The notes: generated by a model from the sequence alone, not told the origin. Positions 23,287-31,322 are shown, numbered from the stretch's first letter. The stretch is 32,247 nucleotides of DNA from Patescibacteria group bacterium (GCA_020428645.1 JAGQMN010000009.1:1-32247), one strand, 5' to 3'. Translations and numbers: made by a program.

Positions 23287-23722
23287 CATCAACAACAGTT
23301 TTTACATCAGCCCCGTCTGCTCTTCCTTTTAATTCACCCATTAGTGATCCCATCAATTGGCCTTTGTTAACACCATCGCCTATGTCCGCAATTTTTGCTT
23401 GAGCAATCGTTTTAATGTCATCGAGTGACATCATGGTCGGTAGGTACTGTTCAATAATTGCGAGTTCCGCCTGTTCATCTTCAGCGAGTTCAGGTCGACC
23501 AGCATCGGTATACTGCTGAATTGAATCTTTTCGTTTTTTTGCTTCTTTGGTTAGTACATCCATTGCCATATCGTCATCAACTGGAGTATCTGGTGCTTTA
23601 CCAGTTGCAACAATGGCATTCGTCATAGCTGACATTAAACCACGGTACGTAGTAACCGCTGCCATATTTCGATCCTTCATAGCAGCTTTCATATTTTCTT
23701 TCATTTGTTCTTGAAGTGTCAT
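23273..23722 (-). CDS. yqeY: GatB/YqeY domain-containing protein
   Basis: 149 aa from the ATG at 23722 (MTLQEQMKENMKAAMKD); an in-frame TTG two codons upstream is unlikely. Typical YqeY: TTYRGLMSAMTNAIV, LTKEAKKRKDSIQQYTDAGR, ELAEDEQAELAIIEQYLP, and the C-terminal NKGQLMGSLMGELKGRADGA. It resembles the GatB tail domain that binds tRNA; the free protein's role is unclear. Monocistronic with a TTGCAT/TAGACT promoter and an overlapping terminator. Confidence 0.95.
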   Translation of the reverse strand: MTLQEQMKENMKAAMKDRNMAAVTTYRGLMSAMTNAIVATGKAPDTPVDDDMAMDVLTKEAKKRKDSIQQYTDAGRPELAEDEQAELAIIEQYLPTMMSLDDIKTIAQAKIADIGDGVNKGQLMGSLMGELKGRADGADVKTVVDELLA

Positions 23723-23731
23723 ATACAACAG

Positions 23732-23760
23732 AGTCTATATTTTTTATAGAGTGAATGCAA
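23732..23760 (-). promoter_or_regulatory. Promoter of yqeY
   Basis: -35 TTGCAT (23755-23760), 17-bp spacer, -10 TAGACT (23732-23737), 9 nt before the ATG. Confidence 0.65.
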
Positions 23761-23780
23761 ATTCCCACACAATAAATTAT

Positions 23781-23808
23781 TTGACATATGATGTTTGTAA
23801 TATATAAT
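23781..23808 (+). promoter_or_regulatory. Consensus promoter of the gene at 23842
   Basis: -35 TTGACA (23781-23786), 16-bp spacer, -10 TATAAT (23803-23808). Both boxes match the consensus. The leader is about 27 nt. Divergent to yqeY. Confidence 0.82.
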
Positions 23809-23841
23809 TTATACCAAATAACCTTTAACTTAAAGCTTACT

Positions 23842-24186
23842 ATGAAAACACTGAGTATACTTATCATCGCGAGTTACATAACCATCACGGTGTGGATGAT
23901 ACATCGTGTCATTTACAAAAAAAAGAGTTTCCTTGCTGAAGAACTGTATGGATCAAATAAGCTTGATCCAATAATAACAGTTGCATGTGCCATTCTTACA
24001 TTATTGCTTCTAGTTGCTGATATTTTTTTTGTAACCGCTGGTTATCAAACTGTTTTTAAAACGGAAGAAATTGTAGGACAAGTTATTGGAAACCGAAGTT
24101 GGTTGATTCTTATAGGTCTAGCTTTGGTATTCAAATCTATTTTGGTAATTGTTAATCAGAAATACTTCAAAACAATTAAAAAGTAA
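23842..24186 (+). CDS. Hypothetical membrane protein
   Basis: 114 aa from the ATG at 23842. The frame is open further upstream, but the promoter lies there. Three membrane helices: about 4-19 (LSILIIASYITITVWM), 44-67 (IITVACAILTLLLLVADIFF) and 84-104 (WLILIGLALVFKSILVIV), with basic ends (YKKKS, KYFKTIKK). No family recognised. The strong consensus promoter suggests good expression. Ends at a clean plus-strand terminator. Confidence 0.7.
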   Translation: MKTLSILIIASYITITVWMIHRVIYKKKSFLAEELYGSNKLDPIITVACAILTLLLLVADIFFVTAGYQTVFKTEEIVGQVIGNRSWLILIGLALVFKSILVIVNQKYFKTIKK

Positions 24187-24197
24187 TACAATTATTT

Positions 24198-24230
24198 AAA
24201 AAACCTTGGTTGATCTGAGGTTTTTTATTA
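24198..24230 (+). terminator. Terminator of the gene at 23842
   Basis: AAAAAACCT (24198-24206) pairs with AGGTTTTTT (24218-24226), 11-nt loop. Confidence 0.85.
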
Positions 24231-24245
24231 TTTTAATTTAATTGC

Positions 24246-24251
24246 TACAAT
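24246..24251 (+). promoter_or_regulatory. Extended -10 box of the exonuclease gene
   Basis: TGC-TACAAT, 7 nt before the ATG. The TGN extension compensates for a poor -35. Confidence 0.6.
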
Positions 24252-24258
24252 ACTTAAT

Positions 24259-24978
24259 ATGAAACACACACTCATCTTTCTCGATACCGAAACCACTGGA
24301 GCTGGTCCTGACGACCGACTCATCCAGGTTGGGTACCGGACGACCGACGGTACCGACGTGAACGAGTTGTATAGTACCGATCGCAAGATCGACATCGGTG
24401 CCATGGCAACCCACCATATCACTGAAAGCATGATCGAGGGTAAACCGCGATTTGTTGATAGCCCCGCTTTTGAAGATTTAAAAAATCGTTTTGCCAAAGA
24501 TCACGTCTTCGTAGCACACAACGCACCTTTTGATGTGGCAATGATTGAAAAAGAGAGACTCCACGTTGGTCCGGTGATTGATACCTTGAAAATTGCGCGT
24601 GCACTCGACCCTAATGAGAAAATTGAATCCTATGCATTGCAATACCTGCGCTACTTATTAGGAATCGAGGTAAAGGCTACCGCCCACGACGCCTGGGGTG
24701 ATATTTTGGTTCTGGAACAGTTATTCTATCGCCTCCTCAAAAAAATTGTCGAGGAAACGGGTAAATCCCAAGACGATGCTATCGATTGGATGATTGAAGA
24801 ATCAAAGAAACCAACCCTCTATCGCAGCATTAAATTCGGCAAATACGCGGGGCAAAAACTAGAAGACGTTGCTGAAACGGATCCCGGATACCTACGCTGG
24901 CTATTAGGTGAGAAAGAAAAAGAAGAAATCCCTGATGAAAATTGGCTGCATACGCTAAAACACTACCTACACCTGTAA
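24259..24978 (+). CDS. DnaQ-like 3'-5' exonuclease (ExoX-like)
   Basis: 239 aa. DEDDh exonuclease domain: D9 and E11 in FLDTETTG, D92 in AHNAPFD, H143 and D148 in HDAWGD. After residue about 185 comes a small C-terminal module (YRSIKFGKYAGQKLEDVAE, DPGYLRWLL) of the type that follows exonuclease domains in ExoX-like proteins and is thought to aid DNA binding. Probable role: removal of mismatched or single-stranded DNA 3' ends in repair. Codons are richer in G+C at third positions than those of the flanking orphans. Leaderless promoter (TACAAT, 7 nt). Confidence 0.9.
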   Translation: MKHTLIFLDTETTGAGPDDRLIQVGYRTTDGTDVNELYSTDRKIDIGAMATHHITESMIEGKPRFVDSPAFEDLKNRFAKDHVFVAHNAPFDVAMIEKERLHVGPVIDTLKIARALDPNEKIESYALQYLRYLLGIEVKATAHDAWGDILVLEQLFYRLLKKIVEETGKSQDDAIDWMIEESKKPTLYRSIKFGKYAGQKLEDVAETDPGYLRWLLGEKEKEEIPDENWLHTLKHYLHL

Positions 24979-24992
24979 GTAGTGTTTTATTT
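24957..24992 (+). terminator. Terminator overlapping the end of the exonuclease gene
   Basis: 10-bp stem (24957-24966 with 24979-24988) followed by a U-rich run. The final codons lie inside it, and the following TTGACA (24991-24996) may be the -35 of the next gene. Confidence 0.8.
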
Positions 24993-25055
24993 GACATGAA
25001 TAAATATATATGCAAATCTAAAAAAGAACTATTTTTAAATCAATTCTTTTACATT

Positions 25056-25865
25056 ATGAATACTACACTTAAAATCTTCCTCTCAGCAGCACTAGGTGCG
25101 CTCATCGGAAGTCTTGTTGCACTCGAACTAACCAGTTACCTCTGGTGGATTGGAGCCATTGTTGGTGGACTTGCAGGCTACTTAGCCTATGAAATCCATC
25201 GAATACCAAGGGCGGTAAAAAATGGTTTTGAACAAATACTAAATTTTAGACCTGATTACAAGATGATACGCAGATTCTTTCTTGCTTATCTAGGGGGTTT
25301 AAGTATCAGCTATACTTTCTCTATCATTTGTTGTATTGGATTGTTAAACACAAACACAGCTATCAACAGTGAAGAAATCGTCTTGTTTTCTGTGATTTAT
25401 TTACCTCTATTCCTCTCAGTATGTGCTTTGCTAGCAATTTTAGCGGCTACCCTTCCTCCTAACGAACAAACAGACGAGAATATTCGGGTAATAAGAGAAA
25501 GTCATAGAAGATTAAGAATGGTGGCAATAAAATATTTAAATCCACTCGCATTCCCTTTTACAATAATTTACTTAATTGTAAAATCAATTACAAAAAATCA
25601 TCTAAGAATCATAAGTTTTATAAAAAAATCGCTTTTATTTATGGTTATAGGATTTTGGTTGAAACTTTATTTTTTATTGAAATTTATTTTCATTCAAATA
25701 CACTCCGATGTGCGTGTTATTTGTATGATTGGAGCGGCCATTGGAAGTATTATTGGGTACATTTTTCAGAATCCAATTTTAGGAGCCATTGTTGGTGGAA
25801 TCATGGGTATACTGAGCTATCAAATTATTTCGGTAAGAATTTTGAAATTAAAATCAAAAAGTTAA
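25056..25865 (+). CDS. Multi-pass membrane protein with duplicated glycine-zipper ends
   Basis: 269 aa from the ATG at 25056; the frame is open upstream, and an ATG at 24996 is a less likely start because it overlaps the promoter area. Membrane helices appear near 8-50, 75-100, 110-130, 165-185, 190-215 and 222-258. The N-terminal segment (LGALIGSLVAL ... IGAIVGGLAGYLAYEI) recurs near the C-terminus (IGAAIGSIIGYI ... LGAIVGGIMGILSYQI), and 18 nt are identical in DNA at 25152-25169 and 25782-25799, so the ends arose by duplication. No family recognised. Single gene with a strong terminator; -35-like TTGACA at 24991-24996 without a good -10. Confidence 0.7.
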   Translation: MNTTLKIFLSAALGALIGSLVALELTSYLWWIGAIVGGLAGYLAYEIHRIPRAVKNGFEQILNFRPDYKMIRRFFLAYLGGLSISYTFSIICCIGLLNTNTAINSEEIVLFSVIYLPLFLSVCALLAILAATLPPNEQTDENIRVIRESHRRLRMVAIKYLNPLAFPFTIIYLIVKSITKNHLRIISFIKKSLLFMVIGFWLKLYFLLKFIFIQIHSDVRVICMIGAAIGSIIGYIFQNPILGAIVGGIMGILSYQIISVRILKLKSKS

Positions 25866-25880
25866 TAGATACCAAAAATC

Positions 25881-25917
25881 GAAGCGTCAGATAAGTCCGG
25901 CGCTTCCTTTTTTATTT
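25881..25917 (+). terminator. Terminator of the gene at 25056
   Basis: GAAGCG (25881-25886) pairs with CGCTTC (25901-25906), followed by a long U-tract. Confidence 0.82.
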
Positions 25918-25933
25918 TCCATCTTCAAAATGC

Positions 25934-25939
25934 TACAAT
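25934..25939 (+). promoter_or_regulatory. Extended -10 box of rmuC
   Basis: TGC-TACAAT, 6 nt before the ATG; same arrangement as upstream of the exonuclease gene. Confidence 0.62.
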
Positions 25940-25945
25940 ACCTAC

Positions 25946-27016
25946 ATGAACACTATTTTATTAATTATTGGAATTGGGATTGTCGGACTCTTAATCTGGC
26001 TCATCACCGAAATCCGAAAGAACAAACAAACTGCCGAGGATTCAAACGCGATGCAGATCTTGGTTCAGAATATGAACGCGCTGCAAGATCGCCTGGACGG
26101 TTCACAAAAAGACATTTCAGAGGCCGTGCGCAACCAGTTTTCGGAATCACAAAAATTGATCCAGCGCATCAACGAACAAATGTCACAAAACCTGGTGAAT
26201 GTGACCAAGGAAATTACCGAGACCAAAGAAATGAATAAACAGGTCTTTGATCTGGCTGGTCAGCTATCAGACCTTGAGAAGGTTTTGAAGAACCAGAAAA
26301 CGCGGGGAAACCTAGGTGAAATGGGATTAGAACTGATTCTGTCGAATATCTTGCCTCCGACGGGATACCAGATGCAGTATGGATTCAAGGATGGGAAAAT
26401 TGTCGACGCTGTGATCAAGGTGCAGAACGATAAACTGATTCCTGTTGATGCTAAATTCTCGCTGGATAATTATCGCCGACTCGTCGATGAAACCGATGAT
26501 GAGAAACGTGCTGAATTAGAAAAGGCGTTCAAGACGGATCTGAAAAAACGTATCGACGAAACCGCGCAGTACGTTCGCCCTGACGAGGGTACCCTTCCCT
26601 TTGCGTTCATGTTCATTCCTGCCGAGGGGATCTACTATGACCTTTTGGTGAATGAGATCGGCGCGGTCAAGGCAAATACCCGCAGCCTGATTGATTACGC
26701 CTACCACGATAAGAAGGTAGTGATCGTTTCGCCAACGACATTCAGCGCCTACCTACAATCAGTGTTGTACGGATTCAAAGCCTTCCAAATTGAACAGTCA
26801 GCGGTCGAGATTCAGAAAAACGTCGAAAAATTAGGCCGCCATCTCGCCGTCTATGCCGAGGCTTTCGACAAAGTTGGCAATACCCTTGGCACCACGGTAA
26901 ACCATTACAACCGTGCGTCCAAAGAACTAGGTAAAATCGACAAAGACATCACAAAAATCACCGGGGCGTCGCCAGAACTGACAGCGAACCTCCTCGATAA
27001 ATCCCAAGAAGACTAG
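25946..27016 (+). CDS. rmuC: DNA recombination protein RmuC
   Basis: 356 aa. N-terminal membrane anchor (2-20, IIGIGIVGLLIWLI), coiled coil (about 28-115), then the RmuC domain: KTRGNLGEMGLELILSNILP, IPVDAKFSLDNYRRL, PFAFMFIPAEGIYYDLL, VVIVSPTTFSAYLQSVLYGF. The nuclease-like core (restriction-endonuclease fold) limits rearrangements at inverted repeats in E. coli. The many perfect inverted repeats in this genome give it plausible targets, but that is an inference. Codon use is G+C-richer than in its neighbours. A single-gene, leaderless unit. Confidence 0.96.
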   Translation: MNTILLIIGIGIVGLLIWLITEIRKNKQTAEDSNAMQILVQNMNALQDRLDGSQKDISEAVRNQFSESQKLIQRINEQMSQNLVNVTKEITETKEMNKQVFDLAGQLSDLEKVLKNQKTRGNLGEMGLELILSNILPPTGYQMQYGFKDGKIVDAVIKVQNDKLIPVDAKFSLDNYRRLVDETDDEKRAELEKAFKTDLKKRIDETAQYVRPDEGTLPFAFMFIPAEGIYYDLLVNEIGAVKANTRSLIDYAYHDKKVVIVSPTTFSAYLQSVLYGFKAFQIEQSAVEIQKNVEKLGRHLAVYAEAFDKVGNTLGTTVNHYNRASKELGKIDKDITKITGASPELTANLLDKSQED

Positions 27017-27036
27017 TCTATAAGGGCTAGTTTTTG
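27011..27036 (+). terminator. Terminator of rmuC
   Basis: ACTAG (27012-27016) pairs with CTAGT (27027-27031) and U-tract. It includes the stop codon, and its U-tract runs into the -35 box of the next gene. Confidence 0.6.
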
Positions 27037-27061
27037 ACATAAAAATGTTTATTGATATATT
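27034..27061 (+). promoter_or_regulatory. Promoter of the gene at 27111
   Basis: -35 TTGACA (27034-27039), 16-bp spacer, -10 TATATT (27056-27061); a second overlapping pair, TTGATA (27052-27057) and TATAAT (27076-27081), is also possible. Leader 25-45 nt. Confidence 0.65.
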
Positions 27062-27110
27062 GAAAAATAGCAAAATATAATTAATTTAATAACACTAAAC
27101 CATTTGATGT

Positions 27111-27395
27111 ATGAATTTAGAATATTTATTTTTAGGCTTAGGACTTACTATTATCTTACCCTTACTTATGTACGGATCCTACCGAATCAGTCCGTTACGA
27201 AAAAGAAAAGAAATGTTTGCAAAAGCTCCTTGGTTAGATGAGGAAGTTAAGCCAAATGAAAAAATTCTCAGTTACGATGACTTTAAATTCAAAAGAAACG
27301 GTGTAAAAGTGGGAGTTGTAAGTCTTCAGAAATTAGGTGAGGATAATGGATATCCAGAACCTAAAATTAGAAAAGCTCTCGTTAAATATCAATAA
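27111..27395 (+). CDS. Small single-pass membrane protein
   Basis: 94 aa, unrecognised. One N-terminal membrane helix (about 4-23, EYLFLGLGLTIILPLLMYG), then a basic stretch (RISPLRKRKEMF) and a soluble C-terminal part (DDFKFKRNGVKVGVVSLQKL, YPEPKIRKALVKYQ). AT-rich. Stand-alone with a TTGACA promoter and a strong GAAA-loop terminator. It lies between rmuC and the convergent GH3 gene. Confidence 0.65.
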   Translation: MNLEYLFLGLGLTIILPLLMYGSYRISPLRKRKEMFAKAPWLDEEVKPNEKILSYDDFKFKRNGVKVGVVSLQKLGEDNGYPEPKIRKALVKYQ

Positions 27396-27415
27396 AAAAT
27401 AACTTAAATACATTT

Positions 27416-27440
27416 CTGCACGGAAACGTGCAGTTTTTTA
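27416..27440 (+). terminator. Terminator with GAAA tetraloop
   Basis: CTGCACG (27416-27422) pairs with CGTGCAG (27427-27433) around GAAA, then six U. It overlaps the end of the convergent GH3 gene. Confidence 0.92.
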
Positions 27441-28952
27441 TAAATTACCAAGTAGCTCTTCAATATACTCTCGTTTATTTGAAAGTTTTGGTACCTTGTG
27501 TTGAGCACCAAGTTTACCGCGTGATTCCATCCACTGTATGAACGTACCCTGTGGTACAGCATGTAGAATTAATTCCTGCAGAGCAATATCATCCTGACGT
27601 TTCGCAGCGTAATCAGAATTCAATGATTGAAGTTTCTGATCGAGTTTTGTAATAAATGATTGTATATCACGAGGCTCTTGTTTGAATTCAACAACCCACT
27701 CGTGACCTCCCCTGCCGTGTTCATCCAGAAAAATTGGACCAGCCGTGTAGTGTTCAACTATTGCACCTGTTTGTTTACATACATGGCTCATAGCTTCGTC
27801 AGCATTCCCTACCATGAGCTCCTCACCAAATACATTGATGAAATGTTTCGTGCGTCCTGAAATTTTTATCCGATAGGGTTCGGTGCTGGTAAAACAAACC
27901 GTATCACCAATATCATACCGCCAGAGTCCAGCATTCGTGGTAATAATAACTGCGTAATCAACACCGACCTCAACATCAGATAATGTAACGGTTAATGGTT
28001 CTTTAGTTCCATACGAATTCATAAGAATGAATTCGTAAAAAATACCGTGATCAGTGAGAAGGAGCATCTCGCCCGGTTTAGATGGGTCGTCCTGAATCGC
28101 TAAAAACCCTTCAGAGGCATTGTATACTTCGAGATACTTCATATCATCAAACGGTAATAGTTTTTGAAAAATAGTTCGGTACGGTTCAAAGGAAACAGCA
28201 CCATGAACAAAGAGTTCGAGGTTTGGCCACACATCACGTAGTGTTGTGTACGGATGGGTTTTTTGTAATTCTTCAAAGAGTGCAACAAACCATGTTGGCA
28301 CACCTGATAGATGGGTAATATTTTTTCCTACCGTTTCTGTAATCATTGCTGGGATTTTATCTTTCCAGTGAGACATGAGTGCTGTCTTGATGGATGGTTC
28401 ACGATACCGTTCAGCCCACTGAGGTAACTCTGACATAATAATGGCTGATACATCACCAATTTTGATACTGTGCTCGTTCGTCTCGAAACTTCCCCCCAGT
28501 GAGAAAACAGATCCGTTGTTTTCAAATAAATCACTGTCGGGATAATTTTTGAAGAATAGTGAATACAGATCACGTCCGGCTTTGTAATTGTTCCCATACA
28601 ACGAATCATGCGACACAGGTATGTACTTACTGATGTCATTTGTTGTTCCTGATGATTTTGAGAACGAGGTTACCTTCCCTGGCCATAGTACATCAGACTC
28701 ACCATCGAGCATCCGGGTAATGTACGGTGCTATCTCTTCATAGGTCATAATCGGTACATCACGTTTAAATTCCTCGTAGGTTTCGATGTTTTTAAAATTG
28801 TGCGTACGGCCAAACTCGGTTTGTTCACCCAGGTGAATCAAATCGTACAATAAAATTTCCTGTGACATCAGAGCACTGGTTTTCCATAGTTCAACCTGGT
28901 AGATCCGTAGTTGAAAGTATTTCTTCATTGATGTTTCAACAATGGCTTTCAT
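27438..28952 (-). CDS. GH3 family acyl-adenylate-forming enzyme
   Basis: 504 aa. GH3-type member of the ANL superfamily: early FGRTHNFKNIETYEEFKRDV and PIMTYEEIAPYI; the ATP-binding loop SKSSGTT (98-104); YLEVYNASEGFLAIQDD as the adenine-side motif; LWRYDIGDTVCFT as the hinge motif; and the C-terminal GRTKHFINVFGEELM. Plant GH3 enzymes join auxin or jasmonate to amino acids through an acyl adenylate; the bacterial substrates are mostly unknown. No biosynthetic partner lies nearby. A TAGGAT box 9 nt before the ATG is the likely promoter. Confidence 0.92.
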   Translation of the reverse strand: MKAIVETSMKKYFQLRIYQVELWKTSALMSQEILLYDLIHLGEQTEFGRTHNFKNIETYEEFKRDVPIMTYEEIAPYITRMLDGESDVLWPGKVTSFSKSSGTTNDISKYIPVSHDSLYGNNYKAGRDLYSLFFKNYPDSDLFENNGSVFSLGGSFETNEHSIKIGDVSAIIMSELPQWAERYREPSIKTALMSHWKDKIPAMITETVGKNITHLSGVPTWFVALFEELQKTHPYTTLRDVWPNLELFVHGAVSFEPYRTIFQKLLPFDDMKYLEVYNASEGFLAIQDDPSKPGEMLLLTDHGIFYEFILMNSYGTKEPLTVTLSDVEVGVDYAVIITTNAGLWRYDIGDTVCFTSTEPYRIKISGRTKHFINVFGEELMVGNADEAMSHVCKQTGAIVEHYTAGPIFLDEHGRGGHEWVVEFKQEPRDIQSFITKLDQKLQSLNSDYAAKRQDDIALQELILHAVPQGTFIQWMESRGKLGAQHKVPKLSNKREYIEELLGNL

Positions 28953-28961
28953 ACACTCGTA

Positions 28962-28967
28962 ATCCTA
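28962..28967 (-). promoter_or_regulatory. -10 box of the GH3 gene
   Basis: Minus-strand TAGGAT, 9 nt before the ATG; weak TTATAG at -35 (17-bp spacer). Confidence 0.45.
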
Positions 28968-29044
28968 GCACGAGCGCACGGAGTCTATAAATACTTGATA
29001 AATATATGATTTGTGTGAATATTTAAATTAATAAAACAGTTCTT

Positions 29045-29413
29045 ATGAAAAATATACTACTCTTTGGGATATTCTTGATAATAAGTATATTTCACGTACA
29101 CGCCCAGCGATCGCATGATTTGTATGTGCATCGCAACACCCCAGGGGTATGTATGAATCCATTCGGAAGACACATTATTGACCACAATGGACAAATTCAC
29201 CTACTTGTAGGAAATAAATTTTGTAGTCAAAGATGTGAAGCAAAGTATGGTCACATATACCGACCAATGCCATTTACAAGCGTGCATCGGTACTGCACGT
29301 ATCATAAAAAGTATGATGTTATATACATCCAATTTAATGATCAGATCTATTGTAAATCCTACTTTTACGATTACGTGTACCCGTATATAATAACCTGGGA
29401 AAATTACAGATAA
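29045..29413 (+). CDS. Secreted cysteine- and histidine-rich small protein
   Basis: 122 aa. Signal peptide (LLFGIFLIISIFHVHA, cut probably before QRS). The mature protein has five cysteines: one in GVCMNPFG, two in KFCSQRCEAKYG, one in RYCTYHKKYD and one in IYCKSYFY, plus many His and Tyr. The FCSxxC pattern recalls TRASH/treble-clef metal sites, but the second half of such a site is not convincing, so metal binding or disulfides are both open. It may be a surface or released protein. AT-rich, plus strand, single gene; TTGATA at 28995-29000 is a possible -35 without a clear -10. Confidence 0.68.
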   Translation: MKNILLFGIFLIISIFHVHAQRSHDLYVHRNTPGVCMNPFGRHIIDHNGQIHLLVGNKFCSQRCEAKYGHIYRPMPFTSVHRYCTYHKKYDVIYIQFNDQIYCKSYFYDYVYPYIITWENYR

Positions 29414-29441
29414 AAAACCTATCGTACAGACTGGTTTTTTT
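29412..29441. terminator. Terminator between the secreted protein and lepA
   Basis: AAAAAACC (29412-29419) pairs with GGTTTTTT (29433-29440); U-tracts on both strands. It touches the lepA stop codon. Confidence 0.8.
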
Positions 29442-31233
29442 ACTTCTTCATCATCTTTAAGAACACATCGTGTGAAATGTTCACCCTTCCCATTTCCGCC
29501 ATTTTCTTCTTTCCCTTTTTTTGTTTCTCGCGGAGTTTCATTTTTCGGGTGATGTCTCCTCCATATAGTTTTGCGGTAACATCTTTTTTCAATGCTGAGA
29601 GTTTACGCGATGCAATAATCCGCCCATTCACCTTTGCCTGAATTTTTACCACGAACATTTGACGTGGCAGCGCTTCGTACAATTTTTCAACGGCCTTTTC
29701 CGCTTCTTCTTGGGTGCGTCTATTTGAAATAATACGAGCAAAGGCAGGTACCGGTTCCTCGGCAACCAAAATATCCATACGCGTTACATCAGCAGTACGC
29801 ATTTCTTTTATTTCATAGGAAATGGATGCATATCCAGATGACACTGATTTCAGTTCATCGAAAAAGTTACGCATGAGTTCACGAAGTGGCATCATCACCG
29901 TCATCTGCGTCCGACCGTCACTAAACGTATCAGTATCAGTTGTTTCACCTTCGTGTTCATAGAGGAGTCCCATAATATTCCCAATATATTCTGACGGTGA
30001 AATAATTTTTAACTCAACCCACGGTTCTTCCACCAAAGCTATATCTCCATGTTCAGGGAACAGCGCTGCTGAATATACCGTCACCATTTCCTCATTTTTC
30101 TTCATAACCTCGTAGGTGACGGACGGCATCGTCACTATCAGTTCGAGCTGAAATTCACGACGTAACCGTTCGGTAATGATTTCGAGGTGAAGCATACCAA
30201 GACACCCAATACGAAAACCACGACCGAGCGTTCCTGAGACCTCTTCTTCGTAGGAGAGTGATGAATCAGAGAGCTGGAGTTTACCAAGCGCAAGCCTGAG
30301 GAGATCAAAATCGTCCGTTGATTCAGGATAAATTGATGCCCATACAACTGGCGCTGGTTCTTGATATCCTGATAGTGTCGGGAGTGGTTTTTTAAATAGG
30401 GTTACCGTATCTCCTACCTGCGCTACCTTTGCCTCTTTGATACCGGTGGTCACGTAGCCAATTTGTCCGGCTGATAGTTCACCAGTTGATTGTGCATCAG
30501 GTTTAAACACACCAACATCGAGTGCAAAAAACTTTCGCTTTGATGTACCAAAAATCATTTGATCACCTTTTTTAATTGTTCCGTCCATGAGACGAACATA
30601 GATAATGACACCTTTATGGTTCGAGTATTCAAAATCAAAAACCAAACCACGCGCACTGTCAGAATCGGCAAGCATTTCTTTTGGCGGATCAACGTGTTCG
30701 ATAATATGTTGCAACAATATCTCAACACCCTCTCCTGTCTTACCTGAAACGAGCTGTACATCCTCAGGTTGTACACCGAGGAGTTCGACCACCTCATCTC
30801 GTACTTCGTTCACACGAGCGAGCGGTGAATCAACTTTTGACAAAACTGGGATAATGGTGAGTCCTGCAGACTGTGCCATTTCAAGTGTCGTGAAGGTTTG
30901 CGCCTGGACTCCCTGGGTTGCATCAACCAACAAAATAGAACCCTCAACAGCTTTGAGCGCACGTGATACCTCGTATGAAAAATCAATGTGCCCAGGCGTA
31001 TCAATGAGATTCAGTACGTATTTCTGCCTCTGGTACTCGTAGTTCATCGACACTGGTTGCATTTTAATCGTGATACCTCGTTCCTGCTCAAGCTCCATCG
31101 TATCGAGCATCTGATTACGCATGCTTCGTTCTGGGATAGTTTTGGTGATTTCAAGCATGCGGTCTGCGAGCGTTGACTTACCATGATCAATATGAGCAAT
31201 AATTGAGAAATTTCGAATATTCTCTAATTTCAT
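29440..31233 (-). CDS. lepA: Elongation factor 4
   Basis: 597 aa, full length. G1 AHIDHGKST (13-21), G2 RGITIKMQPVSMNY, G3 DTPGHID, G4 SKVDSP (the NKxD motif is SKVD), then domains II, III (LGMLHLEIITERLRREF), V, and the EF4-specific C-terminal domain with VKIQAKVNGRIIASRKLSAL and KDVTAKLYGGDITRKMKLR. EF4 back-translocates or remodels stalled ribosomes and aids 30S maturation. TAGTAT lies 7 nt before the ATG; no Shine-Dalgarno site. Confidence 0.98.
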   Translation of the reverse strand: MKLENIRNFSIIAHIDHGKSTLADRMLEITKTIPERSMRNQMLDTMELEQERGITIKMQPVSMNYEYQRQKYVLNLIDTPGHIDFSYEVSRALKAVEGSILLVDATQGVQAQTFTTLEMAQSAGLTIIPVLSKVDSPLARVNEVRDEVVELLGVQPEDVQLVSGKTGEGVEILLQHIIEHVDPPKEMLADSDSARGLVFDFEYSNHKGVIIYVRLMDGTIKKGDQMIFGTSKRKFFALDVGVFKPDAQSTGELSAGQIGYVTTGIKEAKVAQVGDTVTLFKKPLPTLSGYQEPAPVVWASIYPESTDDFDLLRLALGKLQLSDSSLSYEEEVSGTLGRGFRIGCLGMLHLEIITERLRREFQLELIVTMPSVTYEVMKKNEEMVTVYSAALFPEHGDIALVEEPWVELKIISPSEYIGNIMGLLYEHEGETTDTDTFSDGRTQMTVMMPLRELMRNFFDELKSVSSGYASISYEIKEMRTADVTRMDILVAEEPVPAFARIISNRRTQEEAEKAVEKLYEALPRQMFVVKIQAKVNGRIIASRKLSALKKDVTAKLYGGDITRKMKLREKQKKGKKKMAEMGRVNISHDVFLKMMKK

Positions 31234-31240
31234 GCTGTCT

Positions 31241-31246
31241 ATACTA
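31241..31246 (-). promoter_or_regulatory. -10 box of lepA
   Basis: Minus-strand TAGTAT, 7 nt before the ATG. No clear -35. Confidence 0.45.
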
Positions 31247-31307
31247 GCAGAAAGCTAAAAAGTATAAAGAATGGTGCATGGTAACTTTACAAAAATATTA
31301 AAATCAG

Positions 31308-31313
31308 TATAGT
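31308..31313 (+). promoter_or_regulatory. -10 box of the HhH-protein gene
   Basis: TATAGT, 9 nt before the ATG. Divergent to lepA, with about 60 bp between the two boxes. Confidence 0.5.
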
Positions 31314-31322
31314 AAAATACAT

